NCBI GenBank assembly: GCA_030683195.1
Contig: JAUXQA010000106.1
Coordinates: forward strand, 1-8,790
Reading direction: 5' to 3'
Source of the DNA: Rhodoferax sp.
GTDB lineage: Bacteria; Pseudomonadota; Gammaproteobacteria; Burkholderiales; Burkholderiaceae_C
Length of the DNA: 8,790 nucleotides
The notes under the pieces were generated by a model. That model had not been told where the DNA came from. It worked only from the letters and a program-made list of their open reading frames with translations, and did not search any database. Positions 1 to 5,800 of this stretch are shown here, one piece after another (position 1 is the stretch's first letter; each line of letters opens with the position of its first letter). The position numbers and the translations under genes are program-made.

Positions 1-374
1 GCCACCAGTTGCAAATCGCGCCGGGTCATGTCCAGGCCGGCGGCGTAGCCGTAGATCAGGCTGGCGGCGTCTGACTCCTTGACCCGAAAACCAGGGGCGC
101 CAATGGCCACCACCAACTCCATCTCGAAGTGGTAGTTGCTGGTGCCAGCGGGGTAAGGCACGGTGGCACCTGACTCAACCAAGGTCGATGGTGACTTGGT
201 GAAGTAAAACGGCTTGGAGGTGGACTTGTCCACCGGGCGGCCCATCTCCATCGCGTGGGCGTGGTAGTTGCGGCCGACGCAGAAGATGCGTTTGACGGGG
301 AATCGGGCGTCGGTACCGCGCACGGCCACAGAAGCGGGAGCAGGTGGCGTCCAAAGGTAATTGGCTTGGGTCAT
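1..374 (-). CDS. Fumarylacetoacetate hydrolase (FAH) family protein, probable fumarylpyruvate hydrolase (partial, C-terminus outside window)
   Basis: The reading frame starts at an ATG at 374 (minus strand) and stays open to base 1, giving about 124 N-terminal residues. It reads MTQANYLWTPP..., then RIFCVGRNYHAHAMEMG (about residues 30-46), KPFYFTKSPSTLV, and NYHFEMELVVAIG (about 81-93). The VGRNY(x)HA stretch, the F.K.P/S segment and the H.E.EL metal-binding motif are typical of the FAH fold, whose members hydrolyse C-C bonds of acylpyruvates using a divalent metal. It sits 39 bp downstream of the gentisate dioxygenase on the same strand, so the likely substrate is fumarylpyruvate, or maleylpyruvate if no isomerase exists, yielding pyruvate and fumarate (or malate). 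Only a weak AAGAAAG ribosome-binding site precedes the ATG, consistent with co-transcription. Family assignment is firm. The substrate is inferred from the neighbour, and the C-terminal half is not visible. Confidence 0.9.
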   Translation of the reverse strand, partial: MTQANYLWTPPAPASVAVRGTDARFPVKRIFCVGRNYHAHAMEMGRPVDKSTSKPFYFTKSPSTLVESGATVPYPAGTSNYHFEMELVVAIGAPGFRVKESDAASLIYGYAAGLDMTRRDLQLV

Positions 375-413
375 CGAATGCTTTCTTGGTCAATAAAGTG
401 GAGTGCGGATGAA

Positions 414-1451
414 TCAGACGCGAACTTCGTAGACGCCCAGTTTCTTTTGCAGCGGCGCGTCGTCGGCGATGAACAAGAAGGCAGGCTGGTCTGCTGAGTT
501 ATTGCGCAAGCGAACCGGCACATAGCCGGGAATGCAGCAAGTGTCCGCATCGACCAGAGTGAATTCGGTTGATGCCAGGCTGACCGTGGCGCTGCCTTCA
601 ATCTGGTGAAACACCATCGCGGTGGAGCGGGCCGGCAGATTGAGCACCTCACTTGGGCGCAGCATCAGGGCCGAGTAGCCCAAAATATTCTGACAGGCCG
701 CACCAGTTTCAGGGTTCACATATGCCACTTGCACGGCTTCGACGTCCGGCTGGCTGACGTCCAGCGCCTGCAAAGCCGCACGCACATCGACCCACGGGTA
801 GCGCAGCATCGGATAACGCTGTTCGGAGCGGCTGAACATGGGGGTGGGCACCACGCCCCCGCGCTGGTAGGCGCGTTCGGTCCCTTCGGAGGTCACGGCT
901 TGCGCCTTGCCTTCCGTGACGTAGGAGGCCTCCATGTAGTACACCAGCGGCAGATCCAGCACATCCAGCCAGATCACGGGGGCATCACCCTCATGGCCAT
1001 GCTCGTGCCACAGGCCGGTGGGGGTCAGGATCAGATCGCCCCGGCTCATCCGGCATTTTTCGCCGTCTACGGTGGTGTAGGCACCCTCGCCTTCCACAAT
1101 CATGCGCACGGCGTTGGGGGTGTGACGGTGGGACGGCGCCCACTCGCCGGGCAGCAGCAGCTGCATGCCGAGGTAAATGGTGGACGACGCCTGCATTTTT
1201 TCCAGGCCGTGGCCGGGGTTGGCCAGCACCAGCACGCGGCGCTCGGCTTTTTCAATGGGGGTCAACTCCCCGGCCTTGAGCAGCAAGGAGCGCAAGTCCT
1301 GGTAAGACCAGCAGGTCGGCTGGGTGCGTGGAATGGGCTCGCCCGGCGGCAGCACGGCGCGCAGGCTGGGCCACAGCGGCACCAGGTTTTGTGCGGTCAG
1401 CGCGTCGCGGTAATCTTGCGGCAAGTCTTCGAGTCGGCCCAGTTCCTGCAT
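414..1451 (-). CDS. gtdA: Gentisate 1,2-dioxygenase (bicupin ring-cleavage enzyme)
   Basis: This 345-residue protein matches the usual length of gentisate 1,2-dioxygenases, Fe(II) enzymes that open gentisate to maleylpyruvate in the cytoplasm. The N-terminal cupin carries the metal site: SHRHTPNA gives His108 and His110, and GLWHEHGHE supplies His149. Between them lie the cupin signatures VEGEGAYT (about 119-126) and RGDLILTP (about 137-144). The C-terminal cupin (about 235-330, with VFHQIEGSATV) lacks a matching HxH triad, as is usual in this family. I chose the ATG at 1451 because AAGGGGAC (1465-1458) sits 6 nt upstream. The frame stays open far beyond, to 2225, but that extension runs antisense through the LysR gene and is not believable. 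The FAH gene follows on the same strand and a LysR regulator is divergent. The related salicylate or 1-hydroxy-2-naphthoate dioxygenases are possible alternatives, but the FAH partner favours gentisate. Confidence 0.93.
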   Translation of the reverse strand: MQELGRLEDLPQDYRDALTAQNLVPLWPSLRAVLPPGEPIPRTQPTCWSYQDLRSLLLKAGELTPIEKAERRVLVLANPGHGLEKMQASSTIYLGMQLLLPGEWAPSHRHTPNAVRMIVEGEGAYTTVDGEKCRMSRGDLILTPTGLWHEHGHEGDAPVIWLDVLDLPLVYYMEASYVTEGKAQAVTSEGTERAYQRGGVVPTPMFSRSEQRYPMLRYPWVDVRAALQALDVSQPDVEAVQVAYVNPETGAACQNILGYSALMLRPSEVLNLPARSTAMVFHQIEGSATVSLASTEFTLVDADTCCIPGYVPVRLRNNSADQPAFLFIADDAPLQKKLGVYEVRV

Positions 1452-1457
1452 GGTGAT

Positions 1458-1465
1458 GTCCCCTT
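1458..1465 (-). promoter_or_regulatory. Shine-Dalgarno of gentisate dioxygenase
   Basis: AAGGGGAC on the minus strand lies 6 nt before the ATG at 1451. It fixes the start codon against the long open frame upstream, which continues antisense through the LysR gene. Confidence 0.75.
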
Positions 1466-1480
1466 GTTTGAAAGTGGGGC

Positions 1481-1505
1481 GAATTTTCCCGGCATACCAA
1501 AATTC
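1481..1505. repeat. Inverted repeat GAATTTT-N11-AAAATTC in the gentisate dioxygenase promoter region
   Basis: GAATTTT (1481-1487) and AAAATTC (1499-1505) are perfect 7-bp inverted arms with an 11-nt spacer, so T1487 and A1499 have the T-N11-A spacing of LysR boxes. The repeat lies 30-54 bp upstream of the dioxygenase ATG and covers a possible minus-strand -10 element (TATGCC, 1496-1491). It may be a regulator contact site or simply a feature of an AT-rich promoter. The function is inferred. Confidence 0.45.
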
Positions 1506-1522
1506 TGTAAATCCAATCCGAT

Positions 1523-1528
1523 TAATAT
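1523..1528 (+). promoter_or_regulatory. Possible -10 box for the LysR-type regulator
   Basis: TAATAT at 1523-1528 is a near-consensus sigma-70 -10 hexamer, 31 nt before the regulator's ATG. No good -35 hexamer is visible 16-18 bp upstream. Transcription would start near 1535, inside the adjacent palindrome, which would suit the negative autoregulation common in LysR-type regulators. Confidence 0.35.
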
Positions 1529-1531
1529 GCT

Positions 1532-1550
1532 CTATTCGAAATTTGAATAG
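1532..1550. promoter_or_regulatory. Probable LysR-type operator, palindrome CTATTC-N7-GAATAG
   Basis: CTATTC (1532-1537) and GAATAG (1545-1550) are perfect 6-bp inverted arms around a 7-nt AT-rich centre, and inside them ATTC-N7-GAAT follows the LysR T-N11-A pattern (T1535, A1547). The centre is 90 bp from the dioxygenase ATG and ends 9 bp before the regulator's ATG. That position suits both activation of the leftward genes and repression of the regulator's own promoter. The base sequence differs from the NahR/NagR box as I remember it, so binding by this regulator is inferred from position and symmetry only. Confidence 0.55.
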
Positions 1551-1559
1551 TCCTTCCCC

Positions 1560-2465
1560 ATGAACACCATCGATCTGCGTTTGCTGAGCGTGTTTGACGA
1601 GATCTACAAGACCCGCAGCGTCACTGCGGCGGCGCTCGCGCTGGACCTGGGTCAACCCGCAGTGAGTGTGGCCCTGTCCAAACTGCGCCACCAGTTGGGT
1701 GACCCGCTGTTTGTGCGCACCTCCAACGGCATGGAGCCCACGCCGTTTGGCGACGGTTTGGTGAGACCAGTGCGCGCCGTGCTGGACGCGCTGGACGAGG
1801 TGCTGGGACACCGCAACGACTTTGACCCCGCCACGTCCGAACGGACCTTTCGCATCTGCATGACCGACATCAGCCAACTGGTGCTGCTGCCCAAGCTGAT
1901 GAAGACCTTGCGCGTGAGCGCCCCCGGCATCCGGATCGAAATCTTCCCGCTGTCCCAAGGCACCGCCTCGTTGCTGGAAAGCGGCGGGGCGGATCTGGCA
2001 CTGGGTTTCATGCCGCAGCTTGAAGCGGGCTTCTACCAGCAGTTGCTGTTCATGCAGAGCTTTGTGTGCCTGGTGAGCGCGGATCACCCGCGCATCCGTG
2101 GCGCGCTCAGCAGAGCCCAATTTGAAGCGGAAGACCATGTGGTGGTGAATTCGTCGGGCGCAGCACCTCTGGTGCTGGACCGAGAAATTGCCCGGCTCGG
2201 CATTGCGCGCCGCGTTGCACTGCAACTACCGAACTTCCTGGGTGCGGCGTTTGTGGTGGAGCAGACCCACCACATCATCACTATTCCCCACAGGCTGGGC
2301 GAAATGATGCAGCACCGCGGCGCCTTGCAACTCCTGCCCGTGCCGTTTGCCCTGCCGGACTACAGCGTCAAGCAGCACTGGCATGAACGCTACCACCACG
2401 ACCCGGGCAGCCGCTGGCTGCGCGGAGTGATCTCCGGTTTGCTGTTGGCATCGCCAAAGCCCTGA
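1560..2465 (+). CDS. LysR-type transcriptional regulator, NahR/NagR/DntR-like
   Basis: This is a 301-residue protein, the normal length for a LysR-type regulator. The N-terminal winged helix-turn-helix is clear: DLRLLSVFDEIYKTRSVTAA, then LGQPAVSVALSKLR and DPLFVRTSNGMEPTPFG (about residues 5-65). That last motif is characteristic of the NahR/NagR/DntR/NodD branch, which senses aromatic acids. The effector-binding domain follows (about 90-295) with FRICMTDISQLVLLPKL, SGGADLALGFMP and VVEQTHHIITIPHRL. It is divergent from the gentisate dioxygenase with 108 bp between, the classic layout of a LysR activator and its target. The effector is probably gentisate or an aromatic precursor such as salicylate or 3-hydroxybenzoate, which is inference. 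No good Shine-Dalgarno precedes the ATG at 1560. The molybdoenzyme begins right after its stop and may be in the same transcript. Confidence 0.93.
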   Translation: MNTIDLRLLSVFDEIYKTRSVTAAALALDLGQPAVSVALSKLRHQLGDPLFVRTSNGMEPTPFGDGLVRPVRAVLDALDEVLGHRNDFDPATSERTFRICMTDISQLVLLPKLMKTLRVSAPGIRIEIFPLSQGTASLLESGGADLALGFMPQLEAGFYQQLLFMQSFVCLVSADHPRIRGALSRAQFEAEDHVVVNSSGAAPLVLDREIARLGIARRVALQLPNFLGAAFVVEQTHHIITIPHRLGEMMQHRGALQLLPVPFALPDYSVKQHWHERYHHDPGSRWLRGVISGLLLASPKP

Positions 2466-2469
2466 GTGA

Positions 2470-4647
2470 ATGCGCCAAAATGGCCCTGCACGGATGACCC
2501 CAACCACCATGAACACCTCTTTGACACTGACCCCTTCCTCCTCGACCAGCCAGGTTTTGGGCGCCTGCCCGCACGACTGCCCTGACACCTGCTCCATGCT
2601 GACCACGGTGACCAATGGCATCGCCATCAAGGTGCAAGGCAACCCGGCCCACCCCCACACCGATGGGGCGCTGTGCACCAAAGTCTCGCGCTACACCGAG
2701 CGAACCTACCACCCCGAGCGCATCCTGCACCCCTTGAAGCGCGTCGGCCCCAAAGGCGCAGGGCAGTTCGAGAGGGTGAGTTGGGATACCGCACTCGCAG
2801 ACATTGCCACCCGCTTGCAGGCCATTGCCAGCCGGGGGCCGCACGCGGCCCAAGCCATACTGCCCTACAGCTACGCCGGCACCATGGGGTTGGTGCAGAG
2901 CGAGAGCATTGCCGCGAGATTTTTTCACCGCTTGGGCGCCTCCCTGCTGGACCGCACCATTTGCGCGTCTGCCGGGGCTGAGGGCCTGACCCAGACACTG
3001 GGCGGCAAGGTGGGCATGCGGGTCGAGTTTTTTGCTGAATCCAAACTCATCCTGATCTGGGGCAGCAACTCGATTGCCAGCAACCTGCACTTTTGGCGCT
3101 ATGCCAACCAGGCCAAACGTGACGGCGCCAAGCTCATCTGCATAGACCCGCGCAAAAGCGAAACCGCAGACAAATGCCATGAGCACATTGCATTGCTGCC
3201 CGGCACCGACAGCGCCCTGGCGCTGGCCCTGATGCATGAACTCATCACCCACGACTGGCTCGATCACGACTACCTGGCTCAGTACACACTGGGCTGGCCC
3301 CAGATGCGCGAGCGGGCACTGCAGTGGAGCCCCGAACGCGCCGCAGCAGTTTGCGGTATTGCGCCCGAGCACATCCGCTCTCTTGCACGCGACTACGGTG
3401 CTTGCGCGGCCAGCCGTGAGCCCGCTGCCATCCGTATGAACTACGGCCTGCAGCGCGTGCACGGAGGCGGCAATGCGGTGCGCCTGATTGCCTCGCTACC
3501 TGCGCTCATTGGGGCCTGGCGGCACCGCGCCGGCGGCATGCTGTTGTCCAGCTCGGGCCAGTTTCCGGTGGACCGGGCCGCGCTGCAGCGCCCGGACCTG
3601 CTGGGCGAGCGCACGCCCCGCACCATCAACATGAGCACGATTGGCGACGACCTGCTGCGCCCGTCCAGCCCGGCGTTCGGACCGGCGATTGAGGCTTTGA
3701 TTGTTTACAACAGCAACCCGGTCGCCGTTGCTCCTGACTCCGGCAAGGTGGTGCAAGGCTTTGCCCGCGAAGACCTCTTTACCGTGGTGCTGGAACACTT
3801 TCAGACCGACACGGCCGACTATGCCGACTACATCTTGCCGGCCACGACCCAGCTGGAACACTGGGACGTGCACTCCAGCTACGGCCACACTGACGCGCTC
3901 CTGAACCGCCCCGCGATTGAACCTGTGGGCGAGGCCAAGCCCAATACCCAGATCTTTCGCGAACTGGCCGCACGCGTGGGATTCACTGACGCCTGCTTTG
4001 CTGACAGCGATCAGGACCTGTGCCGAGCGGCGTATGGCGATGCGGTAAGTTTTGACGCCCTGATGGATCAGGGCTTTGCGAGCTTGGCGGTCCCAGAGGC
4101 GCCCTTTGACCAAGGCAACTTCCCGACCGTGTCCGGCAAATGCGAATTCTTCAGCGCACGCCTTGCGGCACAGGGCATGGACGGTCTGCCCGACCATGTG
4201 CCCAACCACGAGCCGTTCAACTCGTCTGCCCTGTACCCACTGGCCATGATCTCACCGCCGGCACGCAACTTTTTGAATTCCAGCTTCGTCAATGTCAAAA
4301 GCCTGCGCGACATCGAGGGGGAGCCGCTGCTGGAAATGCACGCCAGCGATGCCGCTCAACGCGGGCTGCGCGGCGGTGAGGTGGTGCGTGTTTTCAATGA
4401 CCGGGGCGTTTACCGATGCAAGGTCAAGGTTTCAGCGCGCGCCCGCCCGGGTGTGGTCAACGGGCTAGGCATCTGGTGGCGCAAACTCGGTCTTGACGGC
4501 ACCAACGTGAACCAGGTCACGAGTCAAAAGCTCACCGACCTGGGGCGTGCCCCCACGTTTTATGACTGCCTGGTGCAGGTAGAGACTGACAAGGCGTCAG
4601 GTGCTGGCCCGGATCAGCAATTCGTACCCGAGATCAACGCAAGTTGA
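2470..4647 (+). CDS. Molybdopterin oxidoreductase, DMSO-reductase superfamily, substrate unknown
   Basis: Up to 725 residues. Near the N-terminus Cys33, Cys37, Cys41 and Cys69 (CPHDCPDTC ... GALC) form a four-cysteine motif expected to bind [4Fe-4S]. Next come VSWDTALADIA (about 100-110), YAGTMGLVQSE (about 136) and DRTICASAG, where Cys165 or Ser167 could be the molybdenum ligand. WGSNSIASNLHFW (from Trp197) and CIDPRKSETAD (about 224-234) suit the pterin-binding domains, and the C-terminal dinucleotide-binding domain starts near Tyr589 (NQVTSQKLTDLG near 681-692). There is no twin-arginine signal, so it should be cytoplasmic. No Fe-S, membrane or chaperone subunit is adjacent. The start is uncertain: in-frame ATGs lie at 2470, 2494 and 2509, none with a strong Shine-Dalgarno; 2470 is 4 bp after the LysR stop and would allow coupling. 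The tail overlaps the convergent repressor gene by 51 bp. The family is sure; the reaction is unknown. Confidence 0.93.
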   Translation: MRQNGPARMTPTTMNTSLTLTPSSSTSQVLGACPHDCPDTCSMLTTVTNGIAIKVQGNPAHPHTDGALCTKVSRYTERTYHPERILHPLKRVGPKGAGQFERVSWDTALADIATRLQAIASRGPHAAQAILPYSYAGTMGLVQSESIAARFFHRLGASLLDRTICASAGAEGLTQTLGGKVGMRVEFFAESKLILIWGSNSIASNLHFWRYANQAKRDGAKLICIDPRKSETADKCHEHIALLPGTDSALALALMHELITHDWLDHDYLAQYTLGWPQMRERALQWSPERAAAVCGIAPEHIRSLARDYGACAASREPAAIRMNYGLQRVHGGGNAVRLIASLPALIGAWRHRAGGMLLSSSGQFPVDRAALQRPDLLGERTPRTINMSTIGDDLLRPSSPAFGPAIEALIVYNSNPVAVAPDSGKVVQGFAREDLFTVVLEHFQTDTADYADYILPATTQLEHWDVHSSYGHTDALLNRPAIEPVGEAKPNTQIFRELAARVGFTDACFADSDQDLCRAAYGDAVSFDALMDQGFASLAVPEAPFDQGNFPTVSGKCEFFSARLAAQGMDGLPDHVPNHEPFNSSALYPLAMISPPARNFLNSSFVNVKSLRDIEGEPLLEMHASDAAQRGLRGGEVVRVFNDRGVYRCKVKVSARARPGVVNGLGIWWRKLGLDGTNVNQVTSQKLTDLGRAPTFYDCLVQVETDKASGAGPDQQFVPEINAS

Positions 4648-5628
4648 CTCCACCTGGCTGCCCCCCATGAGCGCCAACAGCATGGTCGCCGCAGCGCTGC
4701 CGATCTCGGCCCGTGGGGTATGCACGGTGGTCAGCGGGGGAACCATCTGGTCGCTGCCCGTGAGGTCATTGAACCCGGCTATAGCCACGCGCTGAGGCAC
4801 GGCAATACCCATTCGCAACGCCGCCAGCAAGGCACCTTGGGCCAGGTCGTCATTGCAAAAGAAAATGGCATCCACCGCAGGTTGCTGCCCCATGATCTGC
4901 TCAAACATCAGAGCACCCAGCGCCATGGACGAGGGCGCCGGGTTGAGCCACTCCAGTGTGGGTTCATACAACCCTGCGGCTGTCAGCTCCCGTTGCCATC
5001 CCGCCAGACGCTGCAGGGTGCGCGGGTCAAGCTGCGCCGCTGCAAACGCAATGCGCCGGTAGCCGCGCTCCACCAAGTGCCGAGTCATGTCGGCACTGGC
5101 ATCCATTTGCGAAAAGCCCACGCTAAAGACACCCGGAGAGCCAGAGGCCTCCATCAAGTGCACGCAGGGCACGCCGCTCTGGGCGATCAGGGCACGCGTG
5201 GCCTCATTGCGCTCCAGACCGGTGACCAACAGCCCGGCGGGGCGGTGCAGCAACTGCTCGCGCAACAAATGCTCCTCTTCACTTGGGTCGTAGTGCGTTA
5301 CGCCCATCAGCATCTGGTAGCCGGCCGTGCGCAAGGTGCGCTGCACAGCCTCCAGCAAGTCAACAAACAGTGCGTTGGACAACATCGGAATCAACACCAC
5401 CACGTGCGAGCTGTGTCGCGACGCCAATGCACGGGCAGCCGGGTCGGGCACATAGCCCAGCTTCTGGGCGGCGGTCTGCACCCGCGCCACCAACTCAACG
5501 TCAACCGCACGCTCTCCACGCAGAGCGCGAGACACCGTGATGGGGCTAACGCCTGCGGCCAAGGCCACGTCGGCGAGGGTCACGCGGCCGGTCGCCCGGG
5601 GGCGGATAGAAGGGGGAATGGCAGACAT
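4597..5628 (-). CDS. gntR: LacI-family transcriptional repressor, GntR-like (gluconate operon regulator)
   Basis: The ATG at 5628 gives 343 residues, the normal LacI-family length. The open frame continues to 5760, but that would cross the promoter and first operator. The DNA-binding domain is VTLADVALAAGVSPITVSRALRG (split here: VTLADVALAAG, VSPITVSRALRG; about residues 16-38), followed by AAQKLGYVPDPAARALAS, which holds the hinge helix. The sugar-binding core contains VVVLIPMLSNALFVDLLEAV (about 75-95), GYRRIAFAAAQLDPRTLQR, FFCNDDLAQGALLAALRMG, VAIAGFNDLTGSD and a C-terminal DLGYELLIR. The IPMLSNALF and ARLDERT/QLDPRT-type segments recall E. coli GntR. It is divergent from gluconokinase, so the effector is probably gluconate or 6-phosphogluconate. 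Two palindromic operators lie in the shared promoter region. Its last 51 bp overlap the end of the convergent molybdoenzyme. The Shine-Dalgarno is poor. Confidence 0.92.
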   Translation of the reverse strand: MSAIPPSIRPRATGRVTLADVALAAGVSPITVSRALRGERAVDVELVARVQTAAQKLGYVPDPAARALASRHSSHVVVLIPMLSNALFVDLLEAVQRTLRTAGYQMLMGVTHYDPSEEEHLLREQLLHRPAGLLVTGLERNEATRALIAQSGVPCVHLMEASGSPGVFSVGFSQMDASADMTRHLVERGYRRIAFAAAQLDPRTLQRLAGWQRELTAAGLYEPTLEWLNPAPSSMALGALMFEQIMGQQPAVDAIFFCNDDLAQGALLAALRMGIAVPQRVAIAGFNDLTGSDQMVPPLTTVHTPRAEIGSAAATMLLALMGGSQVESTCVDLGYELLIRAST

Positions 5629-5653
5629 AGGGAAAGTACTTATTCGTGACAAA

Positions 5654-5683
5654 TGAATATTCCCATAGGATAGCGCTAGCCAA
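5654..5683 (-). promoter_or_regulatory. Putative promoter of the LacI-family repressor
   Basis: On the minus strand TTGGCT (5683-5678) and TATTCA (5659-5654) are separated by 18 bp and resemble -35 and -10 hexamers. Transcription would start near 5647, giving a leader of about 19 nt before the ATG at 5628. The upstream operator (5668-5681) overlaps the -35 hexamer and extends into the spacer, as expected for autorepression. The match is moderate and was judged by eye. Confidence 0.45.
5668..5681. promoter_or_regulatory. Putative GntR-type operator O1, GGATAGCGCTAGCC
   Basis: This near-palindrome differs by one base from the perfect site at 5776-5789. It has the even-symmetric centre (central CG) typical of LacI-family operators. 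It lies 39 bp before the repressor's start codon, between that gene's likely promoter hexamers, so it probably mediates autoregulation. Confidence 0.7.
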
Positions 5684-5694
5684 AAGCGTTGGCT
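5678..5694. repeat. Short inverted repeat AGCCAA-N5-TTGGCT next to operator O1
   Basis: Perfect 6-bp arms (5678-5683 and 5689-5694) flank AAGCG. The left arm overlaps the right half of operator O1 and the likely -35 hexamer of the repressor gene. It could be an extra protein site or chance. No run of T follows, so I do not read it as a terminator. Confidence 0.3.
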
Positions 5695-5775
5695 TCGCGG
5701 GAAATCCCTAGCAACTGTTAAATACTTGCAAGGTGAACTGCTCGCCAAGTCATCGCTCATTATTTTAATTTTTCA

Positions 5776-5789
5776 GGATAGCGCTATCC
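5776..5789. promoter_or_regulatory. Putative GntR-type operator O2, perfect palindrome GGATAGCGCTATCC
   Basis: A perfect 14-bp palindrome with a central CG, ending 11 bp before the gluconokinase ATG. An AT-rich stretch just upstream (5759-5773, TAATTTTT) could hold the -10 region, placing transcription initiation at or in the operator, so a bound repressor would block it. A second copy with one mismatch lies 108 bp away centre to centre, about ten helical turns, which would suit DNA looping. Recognition by the adjacent LacI-family protein is inferred. Confidence 0.8.
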
Positions 5790-5800
5790 AATTTATTCAA

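Noticed and set aside
375..413. A possible terminator or small gene between the dioxygenase and the FAH-family gene
   Set aside because: No hairpin or T-run and no coding potential in 39 bp; the two genes look like one operon.
606..1550. A 314-residue plus-strand open frame opposite the gentisate dioxygenase
   Set aside because: It is the antisense shadow of a GC-rich gene; the product is His/Gln/Gly-rich with no recognisable motif, and it would cross the promoter region.
1452..2225. A long in-frame upstream extension of the gentisate dioxygenase on the minus strand, making a 603-residue protein
   Set aside because: It runs antisense through the intact LysR gene, has low-complexity His/Gln/Gly-rich composition, and a strong Shine-Dalgarno with an ATG at 1451 gives the normal family length.
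2368..3462. A 364-residue minus-strand open frame opposite the LysR and molybdoenzyme genes
   Set aside because: It covers two well-supported genes in antisense and has no family signature, as expected from GC-rich codon bias.
4720..5649. A 309-residue plus-strand open frame opposite the LacI-family repressor
   Set aside because: It is antisense to a clear repressor with an intact helix-turn-helix and sugar-binding core, and its own composition is not protein-like.
5699..5708. GGGA-AA-TCCC as a possible terminator or regulator site
   Set aside because: Arms are only 4 bp, there is no T-run, and such short repeats are expected by chance.
5629..5760. An N-terminal extension of the LacI-family repressor by 44 residues
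   Set aside because: It would cross the likely promoter and operator O1, and LacI-family proteins normally begin a few residues before the helix-turn-helix, as with ATG 5628.
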